From positions 3,552,279 through 3,616,278 of the forward strand of contig NZ_CP011514.1 in the NCBI RefSeq assembly GCF_001653795.1: a stretch of 64,000 bases of DNA, written 5' to 3'. This DNA is from Mitsuaria sp. 7 (GTDB lineage: Bacteria > Pseudomonadota > Gammaproteobacteria > Burkholderiales > Burkholderiaceae_C). The position numbers and the translations under genes are program-made. This document shows, piece by piece, positions 25,201-35,334 of this stretch. Numbering within the stretch: the stretch's first letter is position 1; each line of letters begins with the position of its first letter. Below the pieces are notes generated by a model, which saw nothing but the letters and a program-made list of their open reading frames with translations, ran no database searches and was not told the DNA's origin.

Positions 25201-26196
25201 TCAATCGGCGGTGATCTTGCGGGTCTCGATGACCTGCTTCCAGCGCGCGAACTCGGTCTTCTGGAAGGCCTGCGCCTGGTCGGGCGTGTTGGCGACGGTC
25301 TCGATGCCGATGTCGGAGAACTTCTGCTTCACCGACGGGTCGTGCAGCGCGGCGACGATGTCCTTCTGCAACTGGGCGCGCACGGCGGGCGGCAGGCCCT
25401 TGGGCGCGGCCACGCCTTGCCAGGAGTAGACGTCGGCGCCCTTGATGCCGGACTCGGACAGCGTGGGCACGTTGGGCAGCACGGCGGAGCGCTTGTCGCC
25501 GGTCACGGCCAGCGCGCGCAGCTTGCCGCCGAGGATGTGCGGCAGCACCGCGTTGACGTTCTGGAACGAGGCGTCGATCTGCGCGCCCAGCAGGTCGCTG
25601 ATCGCGGGGGCGCCGCCCTTGTACGGCACGTGCAGGCCGTTGGTGCCGGTCTGCAGCCAGAACAGCTCGGCGGTCAGGTGGTCGGAGGAGCCGTTGCCCG
25701 AGGAGGCGAAGCTCATCTTGCCCGGCTCCTTCTTGAGCGTGTCGACGACGTCCTTGACGGTCTTCAGCGGGGAGGCGGCGGGCACGACCAGCACATTGGG
25801 CGCCTGGATGGCGACGGTGAGCAGGTCGATGTCCTTGAGGGCGTCGTACTGGACGGCCTTGATCAGATGCGGGGCGATGACGAACGGGCCGAGCGAGGAC
25901 ACCAGCAGCGTGTAGCCGTCGGGCGCGGCGCGCTTGACCTGGGTGGTGCCGAGGGTGCCGGTGGCGCCGGGGCGGTTGTCGACGATGACGGTCTGGCCCC
26001 ACTTCTTCTGCAGCTCGGCGCCCATGGCGCGGGCCAGCATGTCGGTCGACCCGCCGGCCGGGAACGGCACGACGATGGTCACCGGCCGGTCGGGGAAGCC
26101 GCTGGCGTGGGCCAGGGTGGCCGTGACGGTGGAGAGGACGGCGGCGCCGAGGGCGGCACCCACTTTGACGGCCAGGCGGCGGGTCAGAACGGTCAT
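25201..26196 (-). CDS. Bug-family (TctC) periplasmic binding protein, glucarate locus copy 2
   Basis: The 331-residue protein has a signal peptide ([20 protein letters not shown] ... TATLAHAS) and the Bug start [20 protein letters not shown]. Domain motifs [17 protein letters not shown] and [19 protein letters not shown] are typical of the family. It appears to be the first gene of the gudD operon and diverges from copy 1 in sequence, so it is a separate receptor, not a recent duplicate. The ligand is probably another sugar acid. No TctA/TctB is present. The region upstream has TTGT/ACAA half-sites (26274-26295) that may be bound by the GntR regulator encoded next. Confidence 0.88.
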   Translation of the reverse strand: MTVLTRRLAVKVGAALGAAVLSTVTATLAHASGFPDRPVTIVVPFPAGGSTDMLARAMGAELQKKWGQTVIVDNRPGATGTLGTTQVKRAAPDGYTLLVSSLGPFVIAPHLIKAVQYDALKDIDLLTVAIQAPNVLVVPAASPLKTVKDVVDTLKKEPGKMSFASSGNGSSDHLTAELFWLQTGTNGLHVPYKGGAPAISDLLGAQIDASFQNVNAVLPHILGGKLRALAVTGDKRSAVLPNVPTLSESGIKGADVYSWQGVAAPKGLPPAVRAQLQKDIVAALHDPSVKQKFSDIGIETVANTPDQAQAFQKTEFARWKQVIETRKITAD

Positions 26197-26384
26197 GGTT
26201 TGTCTCCGGGAAGGAACCGTGGAAAGCGCTCTATGTGCGACGCCGGGCTCAGTCCGGGGTCGCCGTGGCGGCCTTGTTGTCAGTCATCATACAAGTTGGT
26301 TTGCGCCGGTGGCAAGGCGATCAGCCCGCATCGGGATCGGGAAAAACGCGTAATCAGGTGGGTTCAGCCGCACAGCTGGCGGGA

Positions 26385-26432
26385 GGCCTGCGGGAAGGCC
26401 TGCGGGAAGGCCTGCGGGAAGGCCTGCGGGAT
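26385..26432. repeat. Four tandem 12-bp repeats
   Basis: The unit GGCCTGCGGGAA occurs four times head to tail (the last ends in T). It lies in the 226-bp non-coding gap between the Bug gene promoter and the end of the GntR gene. No function is apparent. Confidence 0.8.
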
Positions 26433-26446
26433 GCCAAGCGCGGGCT

Positions 26447-26495
26447 CTCCAGGGAGCATGGGGGATCCCTCCAGGACCCCCAAGCACCCTTCCGG
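26447..26495. repeat. Dispersed hairpin repeat, copy 1
   Basis: This 49-bp element contains a G-run, a short TCC/GGA inner stem and a C-run, and can fold as a hairpin. A second copy of about five-in-six identity lies at 41748-41795. It follows the stop of the GntR gene on the minus strand, where it could act as a terminator. Confidence 0.6.
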
Positions 26496-26522
26496 CCCCA
26501 GCAGCACTCGCTGGGTGCGGGC

Positions 26523-27272
26523 CTAGCGCTTTTCCTGCAACGCCAACGCCGCGCGCCGGCGCCGTTCGCGGCTGTTGGCCAGGTGCGTCCGCATGGCGGC
26601 GCGGGCGGCCTCGGTGTCGCGCGCGGAGATCGCGTCGAGGATGCTCTCGTGCTCCGCGTTCACGCGCAGCAGGTAGTCGCGCTGGGCCAGCGGGTCTTCG
26701 TCGCCGGCCGCCGCCAGGCTCGCCAGGCGGGCGCGGGGGATGCTGGGCGCGCCCAGCGTCGCCATCAGCTGCTCGAAGTGCGGGTTGCCCGTGGCGCGGG
26801 CGATCTCCAGGTGGAACTGGAAGTCCGAGGCCACCGCGTCACGGCCCGCCAGCGCCGCCTCGGCGAAGGCCGACAAGGCCGCGCGCATGTTGTCCAGGTT
26901 CGCATCGCTGCGCCGCTGCGCGGCCAGCGCCGCGGCCTCGGTCTCGATGCCGATCCGCAGCTCCAGCACCGCCACGACATCGTGCAGCGTGGCCATCTGG
27001 TCCGCGCCGATCCGGAACGGACCGCCCTCCCCCAGCCCCAGGACGAAGGTCCCGATGCCGTGCCGCGTCTCGACCAGCCCCGCCGCCTGCATCTTCGAGA
27101 TCGCCTCCCGGACCACCGTCCGGCTGACCTCGAACTCGGCCATGATCGCCGCCTCGGTCGGCAGCTTGTCGCCATTGGCCAGCGCTCCCGCACGGATCCG
27201 GTCCTCCAGCGCACGGACAAGGCCGAGCGCCAGGGATTTCGGACGGGAACGGGTCAACGAAGCATTCATCAC
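26523..27272 (-). CDS. GntR-family (FCD/FadR subfamily) regulator of the glucarate locus
   Basis: This 249-residue protein has an N-terminal GntR winged helix (about 10-78; GDKLPTEAAIMAEFEVSRTVVREAISKMQAAGL) and an all-helical FCD ligand domain (about 100-235). FCD regulators often sense sugar acids or short carboxylates and repress nearby catabolic genes. It is encoded just upstream of the Bug-gudD-garLR genes on the same strand. GTTGTACGACAAC, a perfect inverted repeat typical of FCD operators, lies 8-20 bp before its own start, which supports autorepression. The ligand is most likely glucarate or a pathway intermediate. Confidence 0.88.
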   Translation of the reverse strand: MMNASLTRSRPKSLALGLVRALEDRIRAGALANGDKLPTEAAIMAEFEVSRTVVREAISKMQAAGLVETRHGIGTFVLGLGEGGPFRIGADQMATLHDVVAVLELRIGIETEAAALAAQRRSDANLDNMRAALSAFAEAALAGRDAVASDFQFHLEIARATGNPHFEQLMATLGAPSIPRARLASLAAAGDEDPLAQRDYLLRVNAEHESILDAISARDTEAARAAMRTHLANSRERRRRAALALQEKR

Positions 27273-27279
27273 GGGGTCA

Positions 27280-27292
27280 GTTGTACGACAAC
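27280..27292. promoter_or_regulatory. FCD-type operator candidate before the GntR gene
   Basis: GTTGTACGACAAC is a perfect inverted repeat (GTTGT-ACG-ACAAC). It sits 8 bp upstream of the GntR gene start, where binding would block translation initiation or transcription. A weaker TTGT-N14-ACAA arrangement lies upstream of the second Bug gene. Confidence 0.5.
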
Positions 27293-27465
27293 ATGGGCCA
27301 ACACGACAACCGCGTTATCACGGTGTCGCGCCGATGCCGCGTGTTTTTGGAGCGGCAGGCGACGGAGAACGGTGCCGGCGCGTCAGGGGCGCTGTCTGGG
27401 AGCGATATCGGTGCGGCACCGGCAAGCGGGACGCGGATTCTCCCGCACCGGCCCCGCTGAGTGCG

Positions 27466-28308
27466 TCAGGCGGCGTCCAGCGGGAACTTCGTGCAACCCA
27501 GCCGGGCCGAGATGTCCCGGCTCGCCGCCTGCAGCATCGCCACGACCTCCGGCGCCTTGGCGTCGTCGTAGCGGAAGGTCGGGAAGCTGACGCTCATGCC
27601 GGCGATGGGCTGGCCCAGCCGGTCGAAGATGGGCACGCCCAGGCAGCGGATGTGGTCGTCGAACTCCTCGCGGTCCTCGCCGAAGCCCTGCGCCTTCACC
27701 CGGTCCAGTTCGGCCTGGAAGGCCGCCGGCTCGGTGATGGTCTTGTCGCGGAAGCGCTGGAACTCGGCCCCGGCCAGCACGCGGGCCCGGCGCTCCGGAT
27801 GCTCCCAGGCCATCAGCACCTTGCCGATCGCCGTGCAGTGCAAGGGCGCGCGGCGGCCGATGCGCGAGTACATGCCCAGCATGTGCTTGGAATCGACCTT
27901 GTGGACGTAGATGATCTCGCTGTCGATCAGCGTGCCCAGGTGCACCGTCTCGCCGGTGGCGTCGGCCAGCATCTGCATGTGGTGCTTGGACAGGTCGACC
28001 AGGTCCGGGTACTGCAGCGCCTTCGCGCCGATCTCGAAGACCTTCATCGCCAGGCCGTAGCGCTCGCTGTCGGTCTCCTGTCGCACGTAACCCAGCGTCT
28101 TCATCGTCTGCAGGAAGCGGTAGACCGTCGCCTTGGGCATGGCCAGCCGCACGGACAACTCCGAGATACCGGTATCACTGCGTTCTGACAGGGCCTGCAG
28201 GATGGCAAACACCTTGAGCACCGCGGCCACGGATTCGGGCTGCTGTCTGCCATCGTTCAGATCGTCATCCATGCGCGGGGTGTTCTTGGAAAGGGAAGAT
28301 TTCACCAC
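27466..28308 (-). CDS. IclR-family regulator of the pectin locus (KdgR-like)
   Basis: The 280-residue protein has an IclR winged helix (about 25-88; SVAAVLKVFAILQALSE, ISELSVRLAMPKATVYRFLQ) and a C-terminal effector domain (about 105-275; HTLGTLIDSEIIYVHKVDS-like strands and CLGVPIFDRLGQPIAGMSV). KdgR, the repressor of pectin genes that responds to 2-keto-3-deoxygluconate, has this layout. The gene overlaps the stop of the CE8-PL1 gene (tandem GTG codons at 28308) and ends the pectin operon, giving feedback control. A later ATG at 28272 is an alternative start. Candidate operators with TTTCA/GTTTCA half-sites occur upstream of kdgF/kduI and kdgK. Confidence 0.85.
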   Translation of the reverse strand: MVKSSLSKNTPRMDDDLNDGRQQPESVAAVLKVFAILQALSERSDTGISELSVRLAMPKATVYRFLQTMKTLGYVRQETDSERYGLAMKVFEIGAKALQYPDLVDLSKHHMQMLADATGETVHLGTLIDSEIIYVHKVDSKHMLGMYSRIGRRAPLHCTAIGKVLMAWEHPERRARVLAGAEFQRFRDKTITEPAAFQAELDRVKAQGFGEDREEFDDHIRCLGVPIFDRLGQPIAGMSVSFPTFRYDDAKAPEVVAMLQAASRDISARLGCTKFPLDAA

Positions 28309-30689
28309 AGCCGGCCCGTCCCCGCGCTCGCGCGGACTTGGGTGGCCACATCGCGTGCAAGCGCGATGGGCAGCCGGTATGGCGGCGTCCAGCCGGCGTC
28401 GTCGACGACAGCCTTGTCAGGGTTCGCGGCGCGCAGCAGACGCGTCGGATCGAAGGGGCCGCCGTTGAAGCTCGAGCCGCGATCCGTGAGGCGATCGCCC
28501 TTGAGCAGGCGCACGACGCGCTCCGGGACGATGCCCGGCGCGGCCTCCCAGACGTTGGCCTCGCTCAGCACCTGCGATTCGATGCCCAGGCCGATCGAGT
28601 AGCCGTAGGGATAGTCGCCGCCCGGGGCCGCGACGAAGAGGTTGTTGGCGACGTGCACCTGCCCGTAGCGCACGCGCGGCGTGCGCTCCTTCACCTGCTC
28701 CCAGAGGTTGTGGTGCAGCGTCACGCGCAGGCGGCCGCGATCGTCGCGATGGCTGTCGCTGCCGCCGATCAGCATGGTCTTGTCGTGGCGGCGGAAGACG
28801 TTCCAGGACACGGTCACGAAGTCCGAGCGGCGGGTGATGTCGAGCAGGCCGTCGTGGCGCTGCATCCGCTGACCCAGTGCGACGGGCTCTCGCGGATCGG
28901 GGCGCTCGCCGTCGTCGAAGGCGCAGTGGTCGATCCATACCTGCGTCGTTTCACGCAGCGAGACGGTGTCGTACTCGGAATTCCACTCGCCGTGACCGTT
29001 GTCGTTCGGGTCCCAGGCGGGGAAGAAGTCGTAGGCATCGGAGAAGCGCAGGTTGCGCAGGATCACCTGCGAGACCTTGTCGAGCATGAGCGAGCCGCCG
29101 TCGAAGCCGGCATCCGAGGTGACGCCGACGATGGTCGTGTTCGAGGGCACCTTGACCACGACCTGCGCGGCCTGCTGCTTCGCCGAGCGCTTGCGCGCCT
29201 CCTCCAGCGGGCCCTCGGGTGCGCGCCGGCCCCATGTCGCGGGGTCGTACTGGCGTACGAAGGCGTCGAAGTCGAAGGCGGGATCGCGGAAGTCCTCGAT
29301 GCCCAGACGTCGTCCGGTCGCATCGGCGGCGAGGTCGATGCGCGCCGCGAGCGCGATGAGCTTGGGCGTGTCGCCGAGCGCGATCGCCGCATCGAGTTCC
29401 GAGCGCGTCCGCACGACGCGGACCGCGTCGGGCTTCGCACGGGCGCCGCCGATCGTGCCGCCGTTCATCGATGCCCAGCCGTCGCCCGACGCGATCGCGC
29501 CGAACGCCGCGACCGGCAACGCGACAGGCAGCGTGACGTTGCGGTACTCGGCCATGCGGTTGGCGGACTCGCCGGTCGCACTGAAGGGGCGCCGCGAGGT
29601 CGATGCGGACCACGGCGCCAGATGCGGGCCGAGCAGGTTGCCGCGCAGCACCGCCTGTCCGTTCGGGATCGCCGGCGATGCGCGCCACTCGCCGCGCGCG
29701 ATGCCGCGGTCCCACGCCCGGCCCAGGCTGATGCTGGCCGGCGCCACGCCGGGCTCGGCCAGCCAGCGCGAGTCCTGGATCAGGAAGCCGCGCGACAACG
29801 CGTGGGGCGTGCTGGGCGCGATCACGTGCCCGCCGTGACCCGGAACGCGACGTCCGGCTCGACTGACGATCAGGCTGTCGTCGATGACGAGCGTCGCGCC
29901 GCCGAAGATGAAGTCGACGTCGCCTCGGATCTCCGAGCGGCGCACCAGCACGCGCGCTTCGGCCGCGGCGGCCTCCCGCTCCGCATAGAACGTGTCCTGA
30001 TGGCCGATCAAGCGCACCTGATCGAGCTGGATCCGATCCCCACGCGTCATGAACGCGACGGCCTGCGCGCCGCCGCTTTCGCCGACACCGGCCGGATAAC
30101 CCTGTCCATCGCGAACGCGGTCCATCGCATCGTTCGCGATGGTCAGGCGGGCGAGCTGGACGTCGTCGCTGAACAGCATCACGCTGGCACTGCCCGGCGT
30201 GCCGTAGGTGTCAGCGTCGAGCAGCGGCATGCAGCGATGCGCAGCCTCCCGCTTCGCCTTCGGCAGCGCGTTGTAGCGGCCTTCGACGATCACGACCTCG
30301 GACGCATCACCCGCGCCGTAGAGCGCGAACGGTGCCTTGTCCTGGATGCACAGCGGCTCGCGGTAGGTGCCGGGTTTGACGAGCACATAGGCGCGAGGCG
30401 CAGTCGACGTCCCCGCCATCCTCGCAGGCAATGCATCGATCGCGGCCTGCACCGTGCGGTGCGTACCGCTGCCGTCCGCAGCAACGACGAAGGTCGGCGT
30501 CCATGTCGAAAGATCGAGGGGCGCCGGCTGCCAATCGCCAAGGTAGGCGGCGACCGTGGCCGTCCCCGCCTGCACGTCGGTGAGCTGAGGGCGCTCCTGG
30601 ACAGAGTCCGCAGGCGCCGCCGCGACTGCGCCGGGGAACACCGTGAAGGCCACACCCACCGTCATGACCGCGCGCCGGAGTCGCATCAC
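28302..30689 (-). CDS. Secreted pectin methylesterase-pectate lyase fusion (CE8 + PL1)
   Basis: This 795-residue protein starts with a signal peptide (cleavage near GAVAAA, residue 25). Residues about 65-385 are a CE8 pectin methylesterase with catalytic Asp residues D232 (IGHQDTFY) and D259 (GDVDFIFGG). A middle part (about 390-490) resembles the start of PL1 lyases. Residues about 490-795 are a PL1 pectate lyase with VWIDHCAFDD, SDFVTVSWNVFRRHDKTMLI and TPRVRYGQVHVANNLF. One chain can thus demethylate homogalacturonan and cut the product by beta-elimination. The gene overlaps ogl upstream (ATGA) and the iclR gene downstream. Confidence 0.92.
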   Translation of the reverse strand: MMRLRRAVMTVGVAFTVFPGAVAAAPADSVQERPQLTDVQAGTATVAAYLGDWQPAPLDLSTWTPTFVVAADGSGTHRTVQAAIDALPARMAGTSTAPRAYVLVKPGTYREPLCIQDKAPFALYGAGDASEVVIVEGRYNALPKAKREAAHRCMPLLDADTYGTPGSASVMLFSDDVQLARLTIANDAMDRVRDGQGYPAGVGESGGAQAVAFMTRGDRIQLDQVRLIGHQDTFYAEREAAAAEARVLVRRSEIRGDVDFIFGGATLVIDDSLIVSRAGRRVPGHGGHVIAPSTPHALSRGFLIQDSRWLAEPGVAPASISLGRAWDRGIARGEWRASPAIPNGQAVLRGNLLGPHLAPWSASTSRRPFSATGESANRMAEYRNVTLPVALPVAAFGAIASGDGWASMNGGTIGGARAKPDAVRVVRTRSELDAAIALGDTPKLIALAARIDLAADATGRRLGIEDFRDPAFDFDAFVRQYDPATWGRRAPEGPLEEARKRSAKQQAAQVVVKVPSNTTIVGVTSDAGFDGGSLMLDKVSQVILRNLRFSDAYDFFPAWDPNDNGHGEWNSEYDTVSLRETTQVWIDHCAFDDGERPDPREPVALGQRMQRHDGLLDITRRSDFVTVSWNVFRRHDKTMLIGGSDSHRDDRGRLRVTLHHNLWEQVKERTPRVRYGQVHVANNLFVAAPGGDYPYGYSIGLGIESQVLSEANVWEAAPGIVPERVVRLLKGDRLTDRGSSFNGGPFDPTRLLRAANPDKAVVDDAGWTPPYRLPIALARDVATQVRASAGTGRLW

Positions 30690-31849
30690 AGGTCTGCCAG
30701 GTACAAGGCCGGTTCGCCCTCGGCGTCCGCGCTGAAGAGCACCTGCTTCTCATCCGGCGTGAACGACGGATGCGGATGCGTGACCTGCCGGTTGCCCTTG
30801 TAGACGCGCCACGAGCTGTCGTGCCGGGCGACGCGGCGCTCGGTGCCGGCCTTCAGGTCGAAGAGGTGCAGGAAGGGATCCGTCGCGATCTGGTGGCTGC
30901 CGGTGTCGGCGACATCGGCCGGCGAGTCGCAGCCGTCGCCGATCAGCAGCGTGCCGTCCTGGTTGCTCATCAGGTGCGAGCACGGCGGCATGCGCGTCAG
31001 CCGCTTCGATTCGAGCGTCACCGGATCGAGCGAGCAGATCCAGCGGTCGCGCTGCCCCTTCAGGTAGGAGACGTAGATCATCGCGGAGCCGTCCGGCACC
31101 CAGAACTCATGGGTGCAGCTCTCGCCCGGATCGTGGCGGCGGCCGCAGCGGACGTTGCGGCCGTCCTCGTCGATGAACCACATGCGCGCGTCGACGAGGT
31201 CGTGCGGCCCCTCGTGGCAATACGCGACGGTGTTGTCGTCGCCGGGCCGGTACTGCGGATGGCCGAGCCAGCCCTGCTGCTCGAGGATCACCTCGCGCGC
31301 GCCGGTCGCCAGGTCGATACGGATCAGCCGGCAGCGCGGCTTCGCATGGAACATCTGATGGAACTTCTGCCAGTCGCTGAGCGGGAACCAGTCGCTCGCG
31401 GCGATCTCGATGCCGACCATCTTCGTGCAGGCGGAATTCGCCACCCAGGTGCCGTAACCCACCCAGCCCTCGGGCACGGTGTAGACGACCTCCTCGCCCA
31501 GATCCCGCATGGACAGGCGGATCAGCTGACGCTCCGCGCGGACGAAGTAGAGGTGCCTATCGTCGGGGCTGAGGAAGCCGCCGAAGGTGTTCTCGCCCGG
31601 CTGATCGGTGAGCTGCGTCGCCACCTGCGTCTTCAGGTCGAGCAGGTGGTAGTTCCAGCTCGTGCCCGGCCCGAACCCGGCGCCGAAGATCAGCTTCGCG
31701 CCGTCGTTGGTGAAGCACTTCTGATAGAAGTAGTTGCGATGGCAGGTGACGTCGGTCGGCGTCAGCCGCGTGACGCGCGCGCCGGTGTCCGGATCCTCGC
31801 GGGTGGCGAAGTGGAGCTGTCGTTCGTTGGCTTTCATGATGGCTTTCAC
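30686..31849 (-). CDS. ogl: Oligogalacturonate lyase (PL22)
   Basis: The 387-residue cytoplasmic protein has no signal peptide and is a seven-bladed propeller of family PL22. Recognisable stretches are CHRNYFYQKCFTNDGAKLIF, DQPGENTFGGFLSPDDRHLY, WQKFHQMFHAKPRCRLIRID and YCHEGPHDLVDARMWF, whose His residues bind the metal. Ogl splits unsaturated and saturated digalacturonate into 5-keto-4-deoxyuronate and galacturonate. It lies between the Tog binding protein and the CE8-PL1 gene with 4-bp overlaps on both sides. A second Met at residue 5 could also be used as the start. Confidence 0.92.
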   Translation of the reverse strand: MKAIMKANERQLHFATREDPDTGARVTRLTPTDVTCHRNYFYQKCFTNDGAKLIFGAGFGPGTSWNYHLLDLKTQVATQLTDQPGENTFGGFLSPDDRHLYFVRAERQLIRLSMRDLGEEVVYTVPEGWVGYGTWVANSACTKMVGIEIAASDWFPLSDWQKFHQMFHAKPRCRLIRIDLATGAREVILEQQGWLGHPQYRPGDDNTVAYCHEGPHDLVDARMWFIDEDGRNVRCGRRHDPGESCTHEFWVPDGSAMIYVSYLKGQRDRWICSLDPVTLESKRLTRMPPCSHLMSNQDGTLLIGDGCDSPADVADTGSHQIATDPFLHLFDLKAGTERRVARHDSSWRVYKGNRQVTHPHPSFTPDEKQVLFSADAEGEPALYLADL

Positions 31850-33182
31850 TTGATCCGTTGCAGCAAGGCCTGGCCTTCCGTGACGAGGCGGCGCGCGGCA
31901 TCGACATCGCTGGTCTTGTTGTACGCGACGGTCTCGAAGACCTCGCGCATGAACTTGTGCAGCCGCGCATGCTCGAACAGCGGCGCCGGGCGCTTGAGCC
32001 GGCCCGACTCGCGCTGCACCTTGATCTGTTCGTGCGCGGCGACTTCAAGTGGCGGCAACTTGCCGGCCGCCTTCAACTGCTCGTAAGGACCGCGTGCCGA
32101 TGGCAAGCCGCGCGTGCGGCCGAGCAGCGCCGCGGCCTCCGGATCGGTCAGCAGGAAATTGACGAGCTTGGCCGCCATCTCCGCGCGGCCGTTCTTCTCG
32201 GCATGGCGGCTGACCGCGTACATCACGGTCGGTCGGCCGAACATGCCGCTGTCGAGCGCGCCGGGCAGCGTCGGGAACTCGCCGAGCACCAGCTTCTGCT
32301 GCTTGTCCAGCGTCGACGCGCGCAGCGCGATGACCGAGTCCCAGGTGTAGTTGCCGGCCCAGCGGCCGACCACCCAGTCGGGCTGCTGCTCGGTCGGTTT
32401 CTCGGCGCCGCCCAGGCTCGCGCGCAGCGGCAGCGGCGTCGCGACGTGGTCCGTCACCAGCCGCTTGTAGGTGCGCACCCAGTCCAGCGCCGCCGCCTCG
32501 GTCATCGCCACGCGCGGTTGCGCGGGATCGACGTAGGCCATGCCGTGCCGCTGCTGCACCCAGGCCTGGGAGAGCAGCATCATGTCGTAGAGCTCGCCGT
32601 CGAGCGGGTAGGCGTCCTCGCCCAGGATCCGGCGGAACGCCGGTCCCGTCGCGAAGAGCTCGTCCCAGGTCTTCGGCAGCGCCAGGCCGGCCCGATCGAA
32701 CGCGGCCTGGTTCCACAGCATCACGCGCGCGCTGAAGGACACCGGCAGCGCGTTGAGCTTGCCGGCGACGTCGCCGTAGGCGAGGTCCTCGCGATCGAAC
32801 TGCGCGAGGTCCAGCAGACGCCCGAACCGGTTCAGGTCCGCGAAGCCGTTGCCGCGCTTGCTGAACATCGCCATCCAGGCCCAGTTGATCTGCATGACCT
32901 CGGGCTCGGAGCCGCCGGCGATCTGCGTGGTCAACCGCTCCAGGTAGCCGTTGAAGCCCATGTACTCGGCCTTCACGCGCACGCCGTGGCGGCGCTCGAA
33001 GAGCGCGAGCGCCTTCAGCGTCGCCTCGTGCCGGCCGGCGCCGCCCCACCACGCGAAGCGCAGCACCGTGGGCTGGTCCTGCGCGCGCAGGCCCGACGCG
33101 GTCAGCGCCGCCGTCACGCCCGCGGTCGCCGCGACCGCGGCCGATCCCGCGGCGATGCCGAGCAGCTGTCGTCGCGGCAGGC

Positions 33183-33186
<4 letters not shown>
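31846..33186 (-). CDS. togB: Oligogalacturonide ABC transporter binding protein (TogB-like)
   Basis: The 446-residue protein has a twin-Arg type signal (MSLPRRQLLGIAAGSAAVAA, cleavage near LRAQD) and a family 1 extracellular solute-binding fold. VLRFAWWGGAGRHEATLKAL and GGSEPEVMQINWAWMAMFSKRG-type stretches match TogB proteins, which bind oligogalacturonides in the periplasm. Its gene sits between the ATPase gene and ogl with stop-start overlaps. The ligand is inferred from context and from the TogB-like W-rich start. Other GH-linked sugar binding proteins share the fold. Confidence 0.85.
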
Positions 33187-34400
<1,214 letters not shown>

Positions 34401-34404
34401 GTCG

Positions 34405-35334
34405 TCAACCCTTGACTCCGGAGGACGTCGCGCCCTCGATGAAATGCTTTTGCGCCGCGAAGAACACCGCCACCGACGGGATCAGCGCCACCACCGAGAT
34501 CGCGATCACGTTGGCCCACTCGACCTCCTCGGTCGCGCCTATGCTCATCTTCAGCGCGAGGGAGACGGGGTACTTCTCGACCGACGCGAGGTAGATCAGC
34601 GGGCCCATGAAGTCGTTCATCGTCCAGATGAACTGGAAGACGACCACGGAGATGATGGCCGGCTTGAGCAGCGGCACGATGATGTGCCAGAGCAGCTGCA
34701 GCGAATTGCAGCCGTCGATCTGCGCGGCCTCTTCCATGTCGCGCGGGATGCCGCGCAGGAACTGCACCAGCATGAACACGAAGAAGGTGTCCGTCGCGAA
34801 GGCCGAAGGCACGATGAGCGGCAGGTAGGAATCCAGCCAGCCGATCTCGCGGAACACGAGGTACTGCGGCAGACGCAGCACGATCAGCGGCAGCATCATC
34901 GTGGCGATCATGATGCTGAAGAGCAGCTTGCGGCCCCAGAACTCGAAGCGCGCGAAGGCGTAGGCCACCAGCACGCAGGAGATCACCGTGACGATGATGC
35001 GCGGGATGGTGATCAGGAAGCTGTTGAGGAAGTAGGTCGCGAAGGTGTATTCGGTGCTGGTCTTCCAGCCCTTGGCGTAGGCGCTGAAGTCGAGGCGGTC
35101 GGGCAGGAAACCGGCGGAGGTGAAGATCTCGGCGTTGCTCTTGAAGGAGGCGCCGATCAGCCATAGCAGCGGGTAGAGCATCACGATGGCCACCGCGCCC
35201 AGCGCGAGGTAGCGCAGCGTGCGGTTGCCGCGGTCGCGGCCGAGGATCAGGGCAGGCGCGGTGCCACGACCGCTGCCCTCACCCCCGCCCTCTCCCGCAA
35301 GCGGGAGAGGGAGTTGGGAAGATCGGCGGCTCAT
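34405..35334 (-). CDS. togN: Tog ABC permease, MalG type, with repeat-derived N-terminus
   Basis: The 309-residue permease has six membrane helices (first at about 36-58, TLRYLALGAVAIVMLYPLLW) and the EAA loop EEAAQIDGCNSLQLLWHIIVP. It pairs with togM to import oligogalacturonides. The start at 35334 overlaps the togM stop (ATGA), so translation is coupled. Residues 8-23 (LPLPLAGEGGGEGSGR) are encoded by a palindromic repeat inserted between a normal start and the conserved helix. The insert keeps the frame and lies in the cytoplasmic tail, where it should be tolerated. Confidence 0.87.
   Translation of the reverse strand: MSRRSSQLPLPLAGEGGGEGSGRGTAPALILGRDRGNRTLRYLALGAVAIVMLYPLLWLIGASFKSNAEIFTSAGFLPDRLDFSAYAKGWKTSTEYTFATYFLNSFLITIPRIIVTVISCVLVAYAFARFEFWGRKLLFSIMIATMMLPLIVLRLPQYLVFREIGWLDSYLPLIVPSAFATDTFFVFMLVQFLRGIPRDMEEAAQIDGCNSLQLLWHIIVPLLKPAIISVVVFQFIWTMNDFMGPLIYLASVEKYPVSLALKMSIGATEEVEWANVIAISVVALIPSVAVFFAAQKHFIEGATSSGVKG
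35270..35312. repeat. REP-like palindromic repeat, copy 2, inside togN
   Basis: This copy carries the same 20-bp palindrome as the others and sits in frame in the first codons of togN. It is one of two copies in coding sequence. Confidence 0.85.

Noticed and set aside
26385..26432. Tandem 12-mers as a CRISPR array
   Set aside because: The units are contiguous without spacers, and no cas genes are present.
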